DNA of 64,000 nucleotides, from the NCBI GenBank assembly GCA_029851415.1, contig CM056743.1, positions 14,934,727 through 14,998,726 on the forward strand. The letters are read 5' to 3'. Both the position numbers and the translations under genes were made by a program. Origin of the DNA: Eretmocerus hayati (lineage: Eukaryota > Arthropoda > Insecta > Hymenoptera > Aphelinidae). The first letter of the stretch is position 1. Each line of letters begins with the position of its first letter. The notes under the pieces are model-generated. The model did not search any database, was not told the DNA's origin, and saw only the letters and a program-made list of their open reading frames with translations. Positions 1 to 14,200 of this stretch are shown here, in pieces.

Positions 1-1742
1 TGTTTACTGCTCTAGCTGCGTGGTTGATTAGGAAAGCTGGTAAAAAGTTTGATCCTCCTCAAGAATCAGATGATCCCAACTCTACAATATCTAATATATT
101 AGAATTCTTGAAAGAGATAGATATTACTGTAGAATTTTCCCCAAGCAAGTTGAAACAAGGAGTTGGTGAACATGCTGTGTATGTTCTTGACAGTCTTGCT
201 GACTATGCAATCAAAGCCTCAAAGTTCAAATGGGAAAAGTAAGTTGGCCACTGTCAGTTCTTTCATCATTGCACAAGTATTGGGCAGTTTGTGAAAAATA
301 GGTCAATTCTATTCCAGAGTTCAAATTCCTCCAGATGAAACAGAAGTTGAACCTGAAATCGAGGAAGAAGATGCAGAGTTGATTTTAGAAAAGGTAGATG
401 AAGAAATGGTGATAGAGTATGATGATGAAGAAGATGACGTTGTGCATGTTGATGATATCACAAAAATGTATAAAGAAAACTCTGTAAGTTAGTGTTGATA
501 AAAGTGTAGATTAGAAGTCTCTAACTGATTTTGAGAATGTTTACCTGATTTTTTGCAGAGTCACAAACAAAAACTGGATAAAATATTGCAATCAACAGTT
601 GATGCAGAGGAATGGAAGTTAGAGCTAGAAAGAGTTTTGCCAGAGCTAAAACTCACGATTGATGCAGGTACTTATGTTATAATCCCCTTTGGTTTCTGTA
701 TTTGTTCTTTATTTTGGACGACCTACAGTCGTGCCATTAGTTTCGTTTGATCGTATGTGGTCAAGTTCCTGACTAATTTGCATCCAATTGTAACCAATTA
801 AATATTTTAGATGCTAGAAATTGGAAAGCACATCTCAATAAGATGAAAGAACTGCATTCAAGTATGGATCAAGATTTATCAGGAACAACAGGACAATTAG
901 AAAAATTATCTACAGATATTGCAAGAACTTTGGAAAAAATTAATACTCGAGAAACCGAGTTGAATCGACAGCTTGAACCCCAGTTGCAAGAGTTGAGAGG
1001 TCTACAGGTCCAAGAATTCAAATAATACTTAGATTTAGCATTTTTCGTGAAATTTTACGTTCTAAATTCTAAATTGTATTTCAGGAAGAGTTATCAAGAG
1101 TGAAAGAAAAATATAGAGATATAAGTGGAGGGGTTACAGAGAGAACTAGAACCCTTAATAAACTCACAGAGGAATTAGAGCTGGTCAAGAAAGAAATGGA
1201 TGAGAGAGGCTCAAGCATGACTGATGGAAGTGAGTAATAGAATCTTATATTGTCTAAAAGGGTTATTTTCTCTTATGAACAATTGATTAAATACACATTC
1301 CGTGAAAATGCACGAAGAAACTTTTATGTGGTGCTCCATATATGAGCGTTTCTCTGGAACTTTTGCACTTTAAAAACTCGTTAGAAAAAACAACGAGTTT
1401 TCAAAGAGTTTTAGCAAGAAAATAAAAATATATATATATATTTGAATATCGAATGTAATTTGATTCCTAATGTTATTTGCTTCATACTATTGAATCACCA
1501 TTTAAACAAAGCTCTCTTCTTGTATTGCTCAAAGAGAACAAACATCTAAACTTATGTCAATTTTTATTATTTCAGCCCCTCTCATAAATATAAAGAAGAC
1601 TATCTCAAAAATGAAGAGTGAGATTTCGGAAATGAGTATACGCATTGGAGTGTTGGAGTACAGTCTAACATGCTCAAGAGTTCGAGATAGAGTTCAATTA
1701 CAAGAGGACATGAACAGTTCTGGAAGTGTTGTTTCTGTCTAA
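1..1742 (+). CDS. IFT57: Intraflagellar transport protein 57 (IFT57/Hippi), 3' part
   Basis: IFT57 is a subunit of the IFT-B complex that carries cargo along cilia; in insects this means ciliated sensory neurons. Six exons can be read: 1-238, 318-483, 559-667, 811-1007, 1085-1229 and 1576-1742, ending at TAA. All junctions are GT-AG and keep frame; the donor at 1008 (GTCCAA) is weak but gives the length expected for the family. The product runs from the end of the N-terminal calponin-homology-like domain (AWLIRKAGKKF, then SDDPNSTISNIL and PPSKLK-like residues) through an acidic linker. It continues into the long coiled coil, with the family signatures WKLELERVLPELK, RTLEKI, GGVTERTR and GSSMTDG. 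The 5' exons lie before position 1. Identification rests on family similarity recognised by eye across every exon. No break is seen. Confidence 0.93.
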
Positions 1743-2388
1743 TCCTTTGCAGTATTTGGTAACTTTGTACTAGTCAATTTTGTACATATATTTTTTGAAT
1801 AATTCAAGAGTTGATAAGATGACCAGTCGTATAATTTACGCAACCCGACGACGATGGAGCAAATGTATTTCACCACGCTTGAAGATGAGTACTCTCGCAG
1901 TATTCACTGATTTTTTTTTTTACATCTTCCTGGATCAATCTTTATTTACTGACTCCGGATCTGAAATATTACTTTGTGTCCGTTCCGGAATCTCGGAAGT
2001 AAAAGTCAAAATTCACTGTCATAATACTTCATACAGCACATATTTTTTAAAATATTTTTTTCGTCCGTCACGAATTTTCCTTACGAGATTATGAAAAAAG
2101 TCCATTTACAGAACCTATCGCAATAAATGTACGCGGACTATAAAGGGCCAACAAGTCCAATTTAAAATTATCCTATCAGTTCTCATCTCAAATGTGTAAT
2201 TTGAATCTCTAAGTGATGAAAATTTGTTAGCGCATGTATTTCCAGGAAAACCGCAACGAAGCAAAGGCATTATATATTACAGAGACTGGCTCGAGATCCC
2301 CTTCCAGTTAGGTCGAATCCACAAAAAGGAGAGGAAAGATACTATAGCGAGTAAAAGCGCATGAATCGAAACTTTAAAGAGTATAACA
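1743..2388 (+). other. IFT57 3' UTR and short intergenic stretch
   Basis: This AT-rich stretch follows the IFT57 stop codon. A canonical AATAAA at 2122-2127 is the best candidate end of the transcript. No supportable gene is present; an open frame at 1780-2094 is low-complexity and unlike any protein I know. Confidence 0.6.
2122..2127 (+). terminator. Candidate polyadenylation signal of IFT57
   Basis: AATAAA lies 380 bases after the stop codon. No other canonical hexamer was noticed before it. Confidence 0.4.
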
Positions 2389-2645
2389 TCAGTTCGCGAG
2401 CGGACCTTTCAGCTTTCGCCGAAGCGATTTTCCCTCGTGATCGTTAATCGATTTCGGAATTCAAATTGGTGAATTTACTTCTCTTTCAACAAGTGTTTCC
2501 AAAGTACTGGCCTAGCTATACTTATCAGAAAATGAAAAAGTGTTTAGTGTGTGAAAGAAGTGATTGAAAGGAAATATAGCAGAACGTTATCACTTAAAAC
2601 TTGATCAAAGTTGTCTTTGATACTAGTTTTTCAAGTGTTTTGTTG
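2389..2645 (+). promoter_or_regulatory. Candidate promoter and non-coding first exon
   Basis: TCAGTT at 2389-2394 matches the arthropod initiator (TCAKTY). It is followed by about 250 bases without a convincing open frame, then a strong splice donor TTG|GTGAG at 2646. This looks like a 5' UTR exon for a plus-strand gene. The only such gene downstream is the CD36-family gene at 8217, which could use it through a long intron. This is inference; RNA data would decide. Confidence 0.3.
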
Positions 2646-5600
2646 GTGAGTGTAATCCGCAAGCTAGTATAGCTGGGAGTGTGGTGTAATTTAATTTGAT
2701 TGATTGATTCATGATAAATCATTTTCTCACAAGAGATGAGAGATCGGATAAGCAGAATAGATTGTATGTACCCACTAAGTGCAGAGTTGAATCAATCTCA
2801 CTATTCAAACTTTTCGGTATGCCAAAAGGCGAATCGTGAAAAATTTTAATTGAGAATAATGAAGGTTGATGAGATTTATGAGTGTACATATAGCAATCAT
2901 GAGAACACAGCACGCGACTGAATCATTGTCTCTTTACCGCTTGTGTATATATTATCGAGAAGCATATATAAATAGTGTATGAATCAACCAAAATCATGCG
3001 TATCAGCATTTTGTTTCGTAGAAAAAGTCAGAATTCAAGCAATGATTTTTCATCCCATGTTCAAACCAGGAATTTTTGTTTTCATTCATTCTTTAAAATG
3101 ATCCTCTTATGAAAAATATTCGTTGCAAAGGGAAATAATATTCATGAATTTTCGATCATAGTTAGCATTTGATCGTTCGTAAACAAGAGTGGCAGTTATA
3201 GCGAGCGCATCGCGTGTGTGCGATAATCGACAAATTGAACACATTGATGAGTATATCTTACGTCAATGTGCTATAATAGCAATGTTTGTACTAATTTTTC
3301 AAATAGCCCTAATCATCTATTTGTAAAATGCTCATCGTGTCGCTCATTGTTTGAGAACAGTTTCTTTCAACGATTGACATTCAATATTTTTATTCACAGT
3401 CACATTGTCGATGTTAAAATCATCCTTTCAACTCGTAATAACAAAATCTGATTTCCTCGTATCATAAAAAAAAAGAAGGATTGTTCAATAATCGCCTTCA
3501 GTACCAATGTCCAAAAAACTAAACTGATTGTACAGGTAGTAGTGTGGAAGCCACCAAATAAGTGTTACGTCGCTTACGAAATTGCAAAATTCAAGGCGAG
3601 CGACCCGCGCTACGCATCTCATAATCATCAGGTATAAAAAAAACGGATAAGCTTAAACATAGCTATATATATCCACGGAACAGACTTACGGGCTTACGGG
3701 CACTTTCCAAAGATGCATAATGGATATATAAGTATATTTATCAGGAGAAGTGTGGTGAGCTCGCGCGCGCAAATCAAGTGCCGTTTTCGTGTTTTGCTTT
3801 ATGATGCCTAACTTTCACCGAGTGTAACTCTTGAATCTTGCTAAACCGGACCCACTCAAAACCTCGCGCAACAAGATATTTAATTCTCCATAATTAGACT
3901 CGATTATGTGATGCGTTCTAACTTTATAAACCCGTTACGTTTAAAAAAGAGTTTGGAGCTAAATAATAGATCGTGTGTGGTTCTATGATACCACCAGATC
4001 GTGTGAATCAAATGCGACGAGTGTTTCCTGTATGGAATGAGATAAACACTGAGACAAATGGTTGTATTTATGATCTCATTCATGAGTAATGAGATGCGCG
4101 ATGACTATTGGTGCGCGAAGTGAGATTTCGAGACTATGTATTGTAATTGTGCAAGTTGCCTTGAGTGATCCTCGTATTTTTCTTAGTGAATTTCATAATC
4201 GGATTGTGGTTCATGGTTTTTAGGAAATTTTCCTAGACCCTTTTGATATTTTAAATCTTTTTCATTTTAATTTGATAAGGATTATAAATCCATCTTGGAC
4301 GTTTCTTAGCCTGTTTACTATTGGGTGTTCGCCTCCAAGGGACGTTATCGATTTCCAATAATTTGAGATAGTTTTCTTGTATCGCATCGGAGAAATCTGA
4401 AGAAATTCTGAAAAAAAGCTGTTGCTACAACAAACATGATCGAACACCGGTAAAGTTTCGGAATTGGAATTGTGAAAGCGAGAAGAATAGAATAAAAAAT
4501 GGGAAAATTTTTGAAAATTCTAATTTTGACAATTTGACTATTTTTCAATCTCAGAAATACATGTTCTGCTGGAGAAACAGCATTTTTGATACTAGGGGTA
4601 ATTTTGTAGTGGACAAGTTAAGCTGCAGGTAATATGATTTATTATTGAATTTGAGAACTTGCGGAAGAAATTTAGACGGATTTTCATAGATTTTCTACTG
4701 TGTCTTTATCACGTCAAAAATAACCGAGCCTTCTGGTCCTCATTCAGTAGCTGGAAATATTTACGACCCCGTGAGATCGGAAAGGTTTCAAAAATTTCTA
4801 AAGAGAACTTAGGAATACACCACGCTTTACTTCCTTGCAAAGTTCCAAAAAACGTCAATTGCTTGGGATTTTTGATCGGTACCTTTCTACATAAACATTC
4901 TCGTTTATGTAGAATTCTCCTAGAACTGACAGAAATTTTATTTCGAATTATGGAATCAGGTTGTAAGTGAATATGACTGTACAAAGTATAAAAATTAGTC
5001 TATAGAATTTTTTCATGAAGGTATCCAGCATCTATATTTTATTCTAACTATTTTATAAATATACTGGCTATTAGGCCCATGACGAAATATATCAAGTTTT
5101 TCCTGTGACAAACTTGACAATCTAAAAAAGTTACTTGAGGGAGTGTGTTGTAAAATATAACACAATTTTCGTGATTCAAAAATCGTTAAAGCGTGCAAAC
5201 CGGCGGTCGAGTCTATGGTCTTTATAGCGCAAACTGTCACCATTCCAGTTTGTGGATGAGCAATTATACATTGTGAACATTTCCTCATAACAATCTGTTT
5301 CACATTATTCGCGCCATTTTCTTACTCCATTAAAAATAAATATATGTCAGTCCGTTAAACATGAAATTTTTCGACGAGCTCGATTAATACTGTTTAAACT
5401 AAATAAAATAGATCTACGGACTTGAACCAATTGCAAAATCTTTCGGAGTCATACGCTATTTGCATCAATTATAGATATTAAATTTCATGAATCGATTAGT
5501 TTTGATGTGACTAATTCCGTGCCTGGAATAAATGACTAGTTTGAAATGACTTGGATTTGAAATGTTTGAAAAATCTGATAAATAATAAATATCCTATGTC

Positions 5601-8112
5601 CTACAATATAAGGGGAAAACTGATTTGAACTTCGATTGTCGGAATTATTTTCAAGTTATATTAATAAGTCATCTCTGAAAAGACATTTTAAATGGGTCAT
5701 ATCAAATTCCTGAGTCATTTCAAATTAGTGATAATTTAAGATACGGCGAGCTCTTATAAAATTTTTTCTCAATCTATATAATATTCATTAAAGTACGGAT
5801 ATTTCCGCCAAGATCATGCGCGGTCAAAATTCATGAAGTGCTCAGCATAACAACAAAATATCGCTCTAATATTTTTTTGGTCACTCAACAAAGATTGAAT
5901 CAAGTGTAGTACCTGCGTTTAGCTATTTTAATTAATAAACTTCACATTTTGATGGGAGTATCTTTATCTTTGAACCATCAGCTGAAACATGCTGTGTCGA
6001 GGTATGATGCGTATTATCTTCAAATCTAGAGATGGGTGCGTGATATCGTTTTGAATGTTTGGTATTTTTTGGGTCGTATGAATTACATCCTAAATTTATC
6101 TCTCGAGTATTTTTCCATTAAGCATATTGTTTCCAGTAATAATTTATTGCAATCGTCATAGACAGTCATGAAATAAGAGTTGTTTTAAATCTATTCTGAT
6201 TGACCATTAAATAATCGATCCAGACATTTTGATATAAGAGTAAAAAAACTTTTTTTCCGCATCCGAGAGATGGGTTCCCTGTATAGAGCAATTCTCATAA
6301 CTTAGAATGGAAAAAATAGGCTTGAACTTCCATGTACCGATTTATACTCTTTGAATAAACTGGGCGTAAAGTACGCTTTTACGCATAGTGAATCAAAAAA
6401 AATTTTCATTGCTCAAACCAAAAATGACTCAATGAAACGCGGTAATGAAAAAATATCTTCGCACTTAGTTTGCAAGCCCATTTCGAGAATTGGAAGTCAT
6501 CATATCTGTCCCGTATATTGCCTAAATGGGTTAATAACGCGGCTTAGTACGGAAATAAAATATTTTGAGCTTCTCCCCGCACGAATCAGTAATAGTCATA
6601 TTAGATCCCATCCATCAGTGCATAATCACTACTTCACGGTGAAATTTTACTAGTAATCAGCATAATTCTTCAATTGGGATTAGATTTTACTGATTCATAG
6701 GGGAAAAGGAAGTTTCTCGGGGGGTTTTCACGTCTGTGGTCATGACAAAACCAATTTATCACAATCATAGTATTAGTATCTCAACTCATCACAAAATTCT
6801 TTGAGTTATCTGGAAAAGCTCGGATCTGTATACGCAATGAAAATGTTTTGATTCATTTTTATTCATCTCTCAGGATGACGAATCTGAAATGACGTTCGCA
6901 GTGACGCGTAGATAGTTTGAGTATGAATAATATCTTCGATTTCCTTGCAGTTCAGCGGTTTCAATGTTTATGATTATAAAAACACTCATCGTCCTTGCAA
7001 TTTTGAGAAATTATCCATTTCTCCACTCATACACCTTTCTCAGAATTTTTCAACATTCTGAGTCCTATTCTATTAGAATGAGTAATATCCATCAGTTGAG
7101 CGCGTCTAAAAAAAATTGAGCTCGTTAACTATCCCACTTCATTGTATGAATTATTATTTTACTGGTGTCGAAATAACTGTTACTGGCCAATACAAAATTT
7201 TCTTTCGTAAGTTGTAGCTCCTGGGTCCTGAATGGATGCAAAATTCTTGTACCCATTCGGAGGAAATTTTATTCAAACACAGAAAATTCAACGACAGATT
7301 AAGAAAAATCACAAAATATGCCTATTCCAAACGCAAAATTTGATTTCCAAATGTCACCCTCGGCAGCTTCGAAATAATCGATTCCTCCATAATCGGATGA
7401 GGAAGTTCATAATATTATCTAGTCATGATTCATCGATTTCCTCGCCGCTCATTTTCATGCGAATCTCGACCTCAATGAGTGCATCATCTCATCTCGCGAC
7501 GAATTCTTTTTTTGTACTCAAATTTTCTAGGAGAAAGAATGATAACCGCAGACGATAAGAAAATGGCTTTAAAAAAAAAAAAAAAAAAAATAATCCACTC
7601 AGATATTCGCATGATTCATGAATCTCCATCTAAAATACAAATAATGAGAAAACTGTTCATCATAATCATCTCAGTCCAGCGGAATTAATAACAAATCAAT
7701 CATGCCTTTTTTTCTCGAATTGTATTAACCGATAGAAATGGCTCTTATCAATCCGTGATTCGGGAGAACGAGACGTAAGAGAATATCGGTGGGGCTTTAC
7801 TTAACAAAGATAAAACTTCAGAGGCAGGTGTCGAATAATATGTATAATATATATAGCTTCAGTTATTTTATTTTTCTCTGTCTAAAGCGCTGTGGAGCTC
7901 CAGTTAAAATTACAAAAGCCACTTGTTCACTTCTTGTTCATCTCGCGGATGGCACGCGGCCTTGCATTACTTACTATTACTTCATAGTCTTCATACTCGT
8001 ACCATCATAATATTCTGAGACTATATGTATACGGAGACCAATATAGTGTGCTAGTTGTATTGTATACTAAATCTGAGACATAGAATTGTCGAGATACTAT
8101 AGGTCGTGCTTG
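2646..8112. other. Long non-coding stretch, intronic or intergenic
   Basis: No supportable coding exon, RNA gene or complete transposon was found here. Open frames are short and of random composition. A GCGCGC-rich spot lies near 3760 and a poly-A run at 7572-7590. The segment at 4700-4720 resembles a phrase (TTATCACGTCAAAA) found in the repeat family at 24.5-30.6 kb, so old repeat fragments may be present. Confidence 0.5.
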
Positions 8113-8118
8113 TCAGTT
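8113..8118 (+). promoter_or_regulatory. Candidate initiator upstream of the CD36-family ATG
   Basis: TCAGTT, an arthropod initiator match, lies about 100 bases before the ATG at 8217. No TATA box is visible at the right distance. AGTCGT at 8138-8143 matches the downstream promoter element consensus but sits about four bases too close. It is a possible alternative start site. Confidence 0.3.
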
Positions 8119-8216
8119 GATACCGAAAAGCCGATTGAGTCGTCCACTACTGGATATATTTTACTATTAGTGTGAAATCGAAAAAGAAAAAAAAAAATTG
8201 TGTGAGGTGATAGAAA

Positions 8217-11200
8217 ATGGGTGAAAAGTGCGACCACAGTGGGCCGTATGTCATAAAAGTTAGCGGTACAGTGCAATCTGATGCTTCTGAGAGCTCTCAA
8301 AATGTGGCCACTCACGATAGAAGTAATACTCAGCAGAATAATGCCGATAATACGGCTAAACCTACGGCACCACCTTTAAACCAGATGTAAGACATTATTT
8401 TGTAACAGTGTAAAGTACTGTGTAATACAATCGTACTATTTATGTTTTCCCAACTTCCGAGTCTACTGGAATTTTACACATTGTGCTAATAATGAAGTAA
8501 AGGCAGTCATAGTAGTTAGCGATGAATATCTAGAAGAGCTTGCAGTTTGACACAATGAACCTTTTGTCAATTTTTAGCTATTGAAAAACAATACCTCCAT
8601 AAACCCTGGTATTTAGAATACATGCGCAATATTGATTTACATTATCAAAAAATGTTTCTAAATCGAAGCTGTATTCCAAATCAAACGTATCGCGATGTAA
8701 ACAATTTTCGGAAAACTTTCACTCCTACTGCACTTTCCCATCCAGATTTATTGTGAGATTTTTACGAATTGTTTCGAGTACAACTTGCTACCAATTCACT
8801 TTGCGAAGCCTTACAGAGGCTCTTAGTGCATGGCCTCCCATTACTTGGGCTTGTATCGAATTATTTGCTCATACACGGGTCTCATAATGAAGGTGATAGT
8901 GTATAACATTGTTTCTAAAGTTTCTCGAATTCGAGCTGGCAATATTATTTGTTCTATAGTTACATACTTTTACAATCAAAGGGTGCACTGTTACATCGAC
9001 AATTGAAAGCATTATACACGAATATCATTCATACTAAACCAAATTTTTTGCATTATTACAGCAAGTTTTTGTCATTGCCATCGTTTAATCTCGAATTGAA
9101 AATTAATATTTTAGACTAAAGGTTGTTCCGTTACGGTCCATTTCAAAGAGCCTAAATCGTAATGGGCCTAACAAGGCTGTTTGTGTATGAGTGAAATAAT
9201 AGATTGAACAGCCTATTCCGATATATATTCCAATAATATATTAGCGACGCAAGAACTTGCCGAATCGAGCCCAATGTAATTTTTCAACAAACATAAGATT
9301 CTCAATCATCGAGTCTGCATCTTTTGTGTAAGTAATGGGACTGATTATATTGGCAAAAATAATAGATTTTATCATTTCTATAAACTGCAAACGATCAATT
9401 GCGATAAATTTCTCTTCTCGATACGATCTGGATTTTTTATCTCCAGACAATGCTTTTGACCGCGTGTATTGTTGCGTTTCTGAGTTCAAATACCTCTATT
9501 TCAGTGATCAAATCAAACGGCTCCTCTCAATGCATGGATTTTTCTTATTGTATCCGATTACATCCGCATTCAGAATTTCAAATATGAGGGTGTTGATATT
9601 CATTGAAAAAGCCATTTTCACTTAATGTTTCATAAGTGATTCTATCATATACATACGAGATTCTGAATATTTTATCGATAAGATGAAAGATTCAAGTATG
9701 TAAGTTATAATATTCACCCACATGGAATTCATTTGTTAACGGACATTTGTTAGTAACAATCGCTAGTAACAATTATATACCCACCAAACACTGAGTGTTT
9801 CCACAACTTTTCCTATGAAATGTATTTGAGCAGTTCTGCGTAAACTTGCTCCCAATGTGTCTCGGCTTATTGCGGCGTCTACGCGTTCTCAATCGATTGT
9901 GCAAAACACGTTTCTTGTGTATTTTTTTGTGCTCTTTCTTAACAAAAAGTCATATTAGACCTATCTTGAGGTTTAAGGGTCGAAAATTGCAAATTAGGGG
10001 CCAAAATGTCATTTCCGTACCATGTCCGCACCCCAAAATTCGGCGTTCAAGGTCACGGTATGAAGATATACGACTTCTAAACGATTCCTCCACAAAAAGA
10101 CATCAAATTTGGGTATGTTCTGAACATGTTTTCATAGTTTAGAAGTCGCGACTAGATCGTGTATCCGCTCAACGCTGTGGGTAGATTATGTCCTCGAATT
10201 TGCGCCAAAATTACGGTTTTGACAATATGTGGTGCGTGAGAGCGTCTATCAACTTGTAAGCGTTCGCTCATGGGCACATTTTGATCCTCTCGCTTCAAAC
10301 TATCAAACAGCTGCGGTATAAACACCCATAACTTCACTCCCGAGAAGTGGTGGCGTGCTCTTTTTCGAAAAAATGCCGCGGTAAATAAGAGTGTCATTTC
10401 CGTACGCATCTCGCAACAAGGTTAAAATATCGATAATCTGCATTCTCGTCCGACTTTCTGCAAGTATTTGGTGTGCAAAAGACCGTGCTAAGCGGAATAA
10501 GCGATTCGTTAACTCCCCGATCCGTATTCACCGATCAAACACGAAATGTCATTTCCGTACCTGTCATTTCCGTAGCGAAATAACGATATCGAGCTGAGTT
10601 CTTATGGGATTTAACACGCAAAAATTTTTTTCAACTTCCAATACTTTTCAGTTTTGATCCTCGATCTAGATGATATTAGTGGTGAAAAAATCCACCTTAC
10701 AAGCCCAGAAGTTCAGTTTTGCCTCTCGTCCATTTTTGAGTCTGTTTCGAGTAAGTTTACGCAGAACTGCTCATTTATTTGCAACCATGCAACTTTCCGA
10801 AATTAGTCGGAAATGCCGTGTCTGAAACGTTGGTGCAACATTAGGTACCAGATGCATGTTGCCTTCAACGTTTCCATAACGTTTTTGAATGTTTCAGCCG
10901 TTTTTCTAAGGTTGTATGTACAATGGTTTCTAGGATGTTTCCTGTACAACCAATACTTGGAAAATTTTTTGTTTAACAAGTAAATAAATTTTTTCTAAAA
11001 CTCTCTTTTCCCCAAGATATCGGGTCAATCCCCACGGCTGCGCTCAGTCAGAAACATGTCCACCTAATCTCAGAAAGACAATGAGATTATGGTTGAATGC
11101 AACAAGAGACAGTTAACAACAATTTTTAAAAAATTATTCATTCATTTTTTCATATTTAAAATCGTCCACCCGTTCAGAAACGTTCTCGAAACCTTGAGGC

Positions 11201-14200
11201 AACATGTATCTGGCAGACATTAATTCTAATTGTTGCGACGACGTTTCGGACACGGGATATCCGACTAATTTCGGAACATTGCATGCTTGCAAATACATGC
11301 ATCTTTCAGGAAACGCTACTGGAATATTCACTTTTTGATGGGTATATTGCCCGAAATACTGAATGTTTTGTAATGGCAATGGCATTGACATTTTGTTCAC
11401 AAAACAGTCATTACGATGCCATTCTCTTAAATTTTTTGAGCGACTCAGTCATCCAACTCTGATGTTTTGATGAGACTATACGATATGTTCTTCCTCAAAG
11501 TACGGTCTTCCCGCGGGCCTATATGCTATATATTCAATTCAAAATTTTAGCAAACGTTCAATTATCTTTCGCAAGACGTGAAAAAACAGTTTTTATCATT
11601 ATTCATTTGTATCTTGCTGGATCTCTCAAATTGAGAGTCTCAATCAGAAAGTGGAAAGAGCATATATTTTGGAAAATCGAACTGAGTGATGCGCGCGTGC
11701 AAAAAGCTTTTAAAGCTCGAGCTGCATGGAGGGGGCAATCATCGGGCCGCGAGAGGGGCGAGAGGGGTAGGCAGAGAGGAGCAGACGACGAGTGGGCTGT
11801 CATGTAAATAACCTAAAAAGTGATTGTTTTGAAATGGGCACCGCAGGAGGGCGTTAAGTGCTGATAATCCATTCTGTTATTATTGCAAAATCAAAGCGAA
11901 AATCCCTGATTGGTCCAGTTGGTTTAGTTTACAATCGCTGGACTGCAAGATGTTGTAATCACATGATATTGTCCATACACTTCATACTCAGTTTTCATCA
12001 GGTATCTTCAGAATTGATCTATACCATCCATTTATCACCAATTTGAAACTCCCATTTAATACTTGATGACGTATTTCACTGTCTTGCAAATTTTGATTAA
12101 TGTTTCTTCAATTCTATCCCATTCTATTTCTTGTGTCACTAGTCGATGACATAGTGATGTTGCCATCCACTGAAGTCCTTTGAAACACTCGTTAGTTTCA
12201 ATTGTCAAAAATATGCAGACCTCCTATTATTATATGTAATAATGGCTAATCATCCTTCACGTTTTGCTTACAAGTGTCTGTGTATATACCTTATTCTTTG
12301 CAATCGACTATCAAGCTATCGCTGGCCGTGTTCACTAAATCTACAGGGGCCCCACGCTTTACTATAGTAGATGGTGATGACTATTTGTTCTCCAAACTTG
12401 ACTCACCAGCAACTATGTAACTTACTATAAGCAGTTGATAATTGAGCTAGCTAATCTTCTTTATTAAACCTATGAGAGTCCGCCGAATTCCTTTATTGCA
12501 AATGCTGACGTATCTATGCACAGTACTAATAAATGTTGATCTGACTTCTAGATTGCTCAAACCATCGAAAGAAATGGCAAAAGTGAAGAAGAGGATATGC
12601 TTCATGATTATCGCAGCCTTAATCTGTGTCGCCACAGGAATTTATGGGATCATTCTCTGGCCTGGATTTTTCCACAGCATATTGACAAATGTATGGCTTA
12701 CGTTTCCATCGATGTAATTTCAAATTTTCTGAAAATTATCCTAATATTCTGACTTTCCTTTACAGCAACTAGTCCTTTCCCCAACTTCTATGAGTCACTT
12801 GATGTGGAGAAAAACACCAGTACCAATGTATCTGAAAATATACTTGTACAATTGGACTAACTCAGAAGATCTTTCCAAATCTAATGTCAAACCACATTTC
12901 CAGCAGATGGGACCATATGTATTTAGGTAAGCACTCAAAATAAAATTGTCTAGATAAAATTTTGTGTACATGTTGAATCATATTTTATGCTTCAAGCACC
13001 AAAATATCTTTTCTCCATATCCTATCAAGACTTTGCTAAGTAATATGATTTCAAATGTATTCAAACAGGGAAGTGGATACCAAAGTGAATCAAATTTGGG
13101 ATGAATATCTTACTACCTTAACATACCAACAGAAACGAGAATGGTATTTTGAGCCTGAAATGTCTAATGGTACTTTGAAAGACAAAGTAACAAATCTTAA
13201 TCCAATCTCTGCAGTAAGTTTACTACTTCCCATTGTTATGCTTGAACTTGATAACTAAACTCTTCTCTATTCAGACCATAGGATACATGGTAAGAAGTAA
13301 TTCTACCGTGAGAAAATGGATCGCCAATAATCTTTTAAAGTATTCAGAGAAAATAACCATCACAAAAACAGTGAAGCAGTTATTATTTGATGGCTACGAT
13401 GACATCTTGTTGGATTTGGCTGCAAAAGTCAAATTCGACCTTCCCTTTGAGAAGTTTGCCTGGTTCTATGCTGTAAATATCCACTATGAAGATTTGAATA
13501 GTTTTGATATATTCTAAATAATAACTATTCAATCTTTTGATTCAGCGGAACGGCTCCGAGACTTACGACGGACTTTTTAGTATATTCACGGGATCTGATG
13601 ATTTCAATAGCCTTGGATTCCTCAAGGAGTGGAATCATGATAGCGTTTCTCCAAAATTTTCCAAAACTTGTGGAAGAATCAAAGGCACTGTTGGAGATTT
13701 GTGGCCTCCTTTAACATACAATGATACAATTTCAGTATTCTCTCCAGATGTTTGCACGTGAGTGATTTAAAATTATTCGAACAATTGTTTACACTTCGAC
13801 ATTCACAAGTATCAAATCTGTCTGCTTTTCTGTCATAGAACTATATCATTAAAAGAAGATGGAACTAGTGAGTGGTTGGGTGTTACTGGAAAAAGATTTT
13901 CATCTGATCCAAGTATGTTTGATAACGGAACAGAAGTGCCGTCAAGGAAATGTTATTGTCAAAGTGTTGAATGCCAACCGAGTGGGACGTTGAACGTTTC
14001 AAATTGTAAATTTGGGGCACCCGCTTTTGTCAGTTTGCCTCATTTCTATCTAGCCGATAAAAGTTATAGGCAAAAGATTGATGGCATGAACCCAAATAAA
14101 GAAGACCATCAATTCACTCTGCTGATAGAACCGGTAAGTTACATGGCAATATCTTGGAGTTATAGCAAAAATTAGAGAAGTTAATCAATTGAAATGCTCA

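Noticed and set aside
11134..11400. 88-aa minus-strand frame in intron 1
   Set aside because: No family resemblance and no supporting signals.
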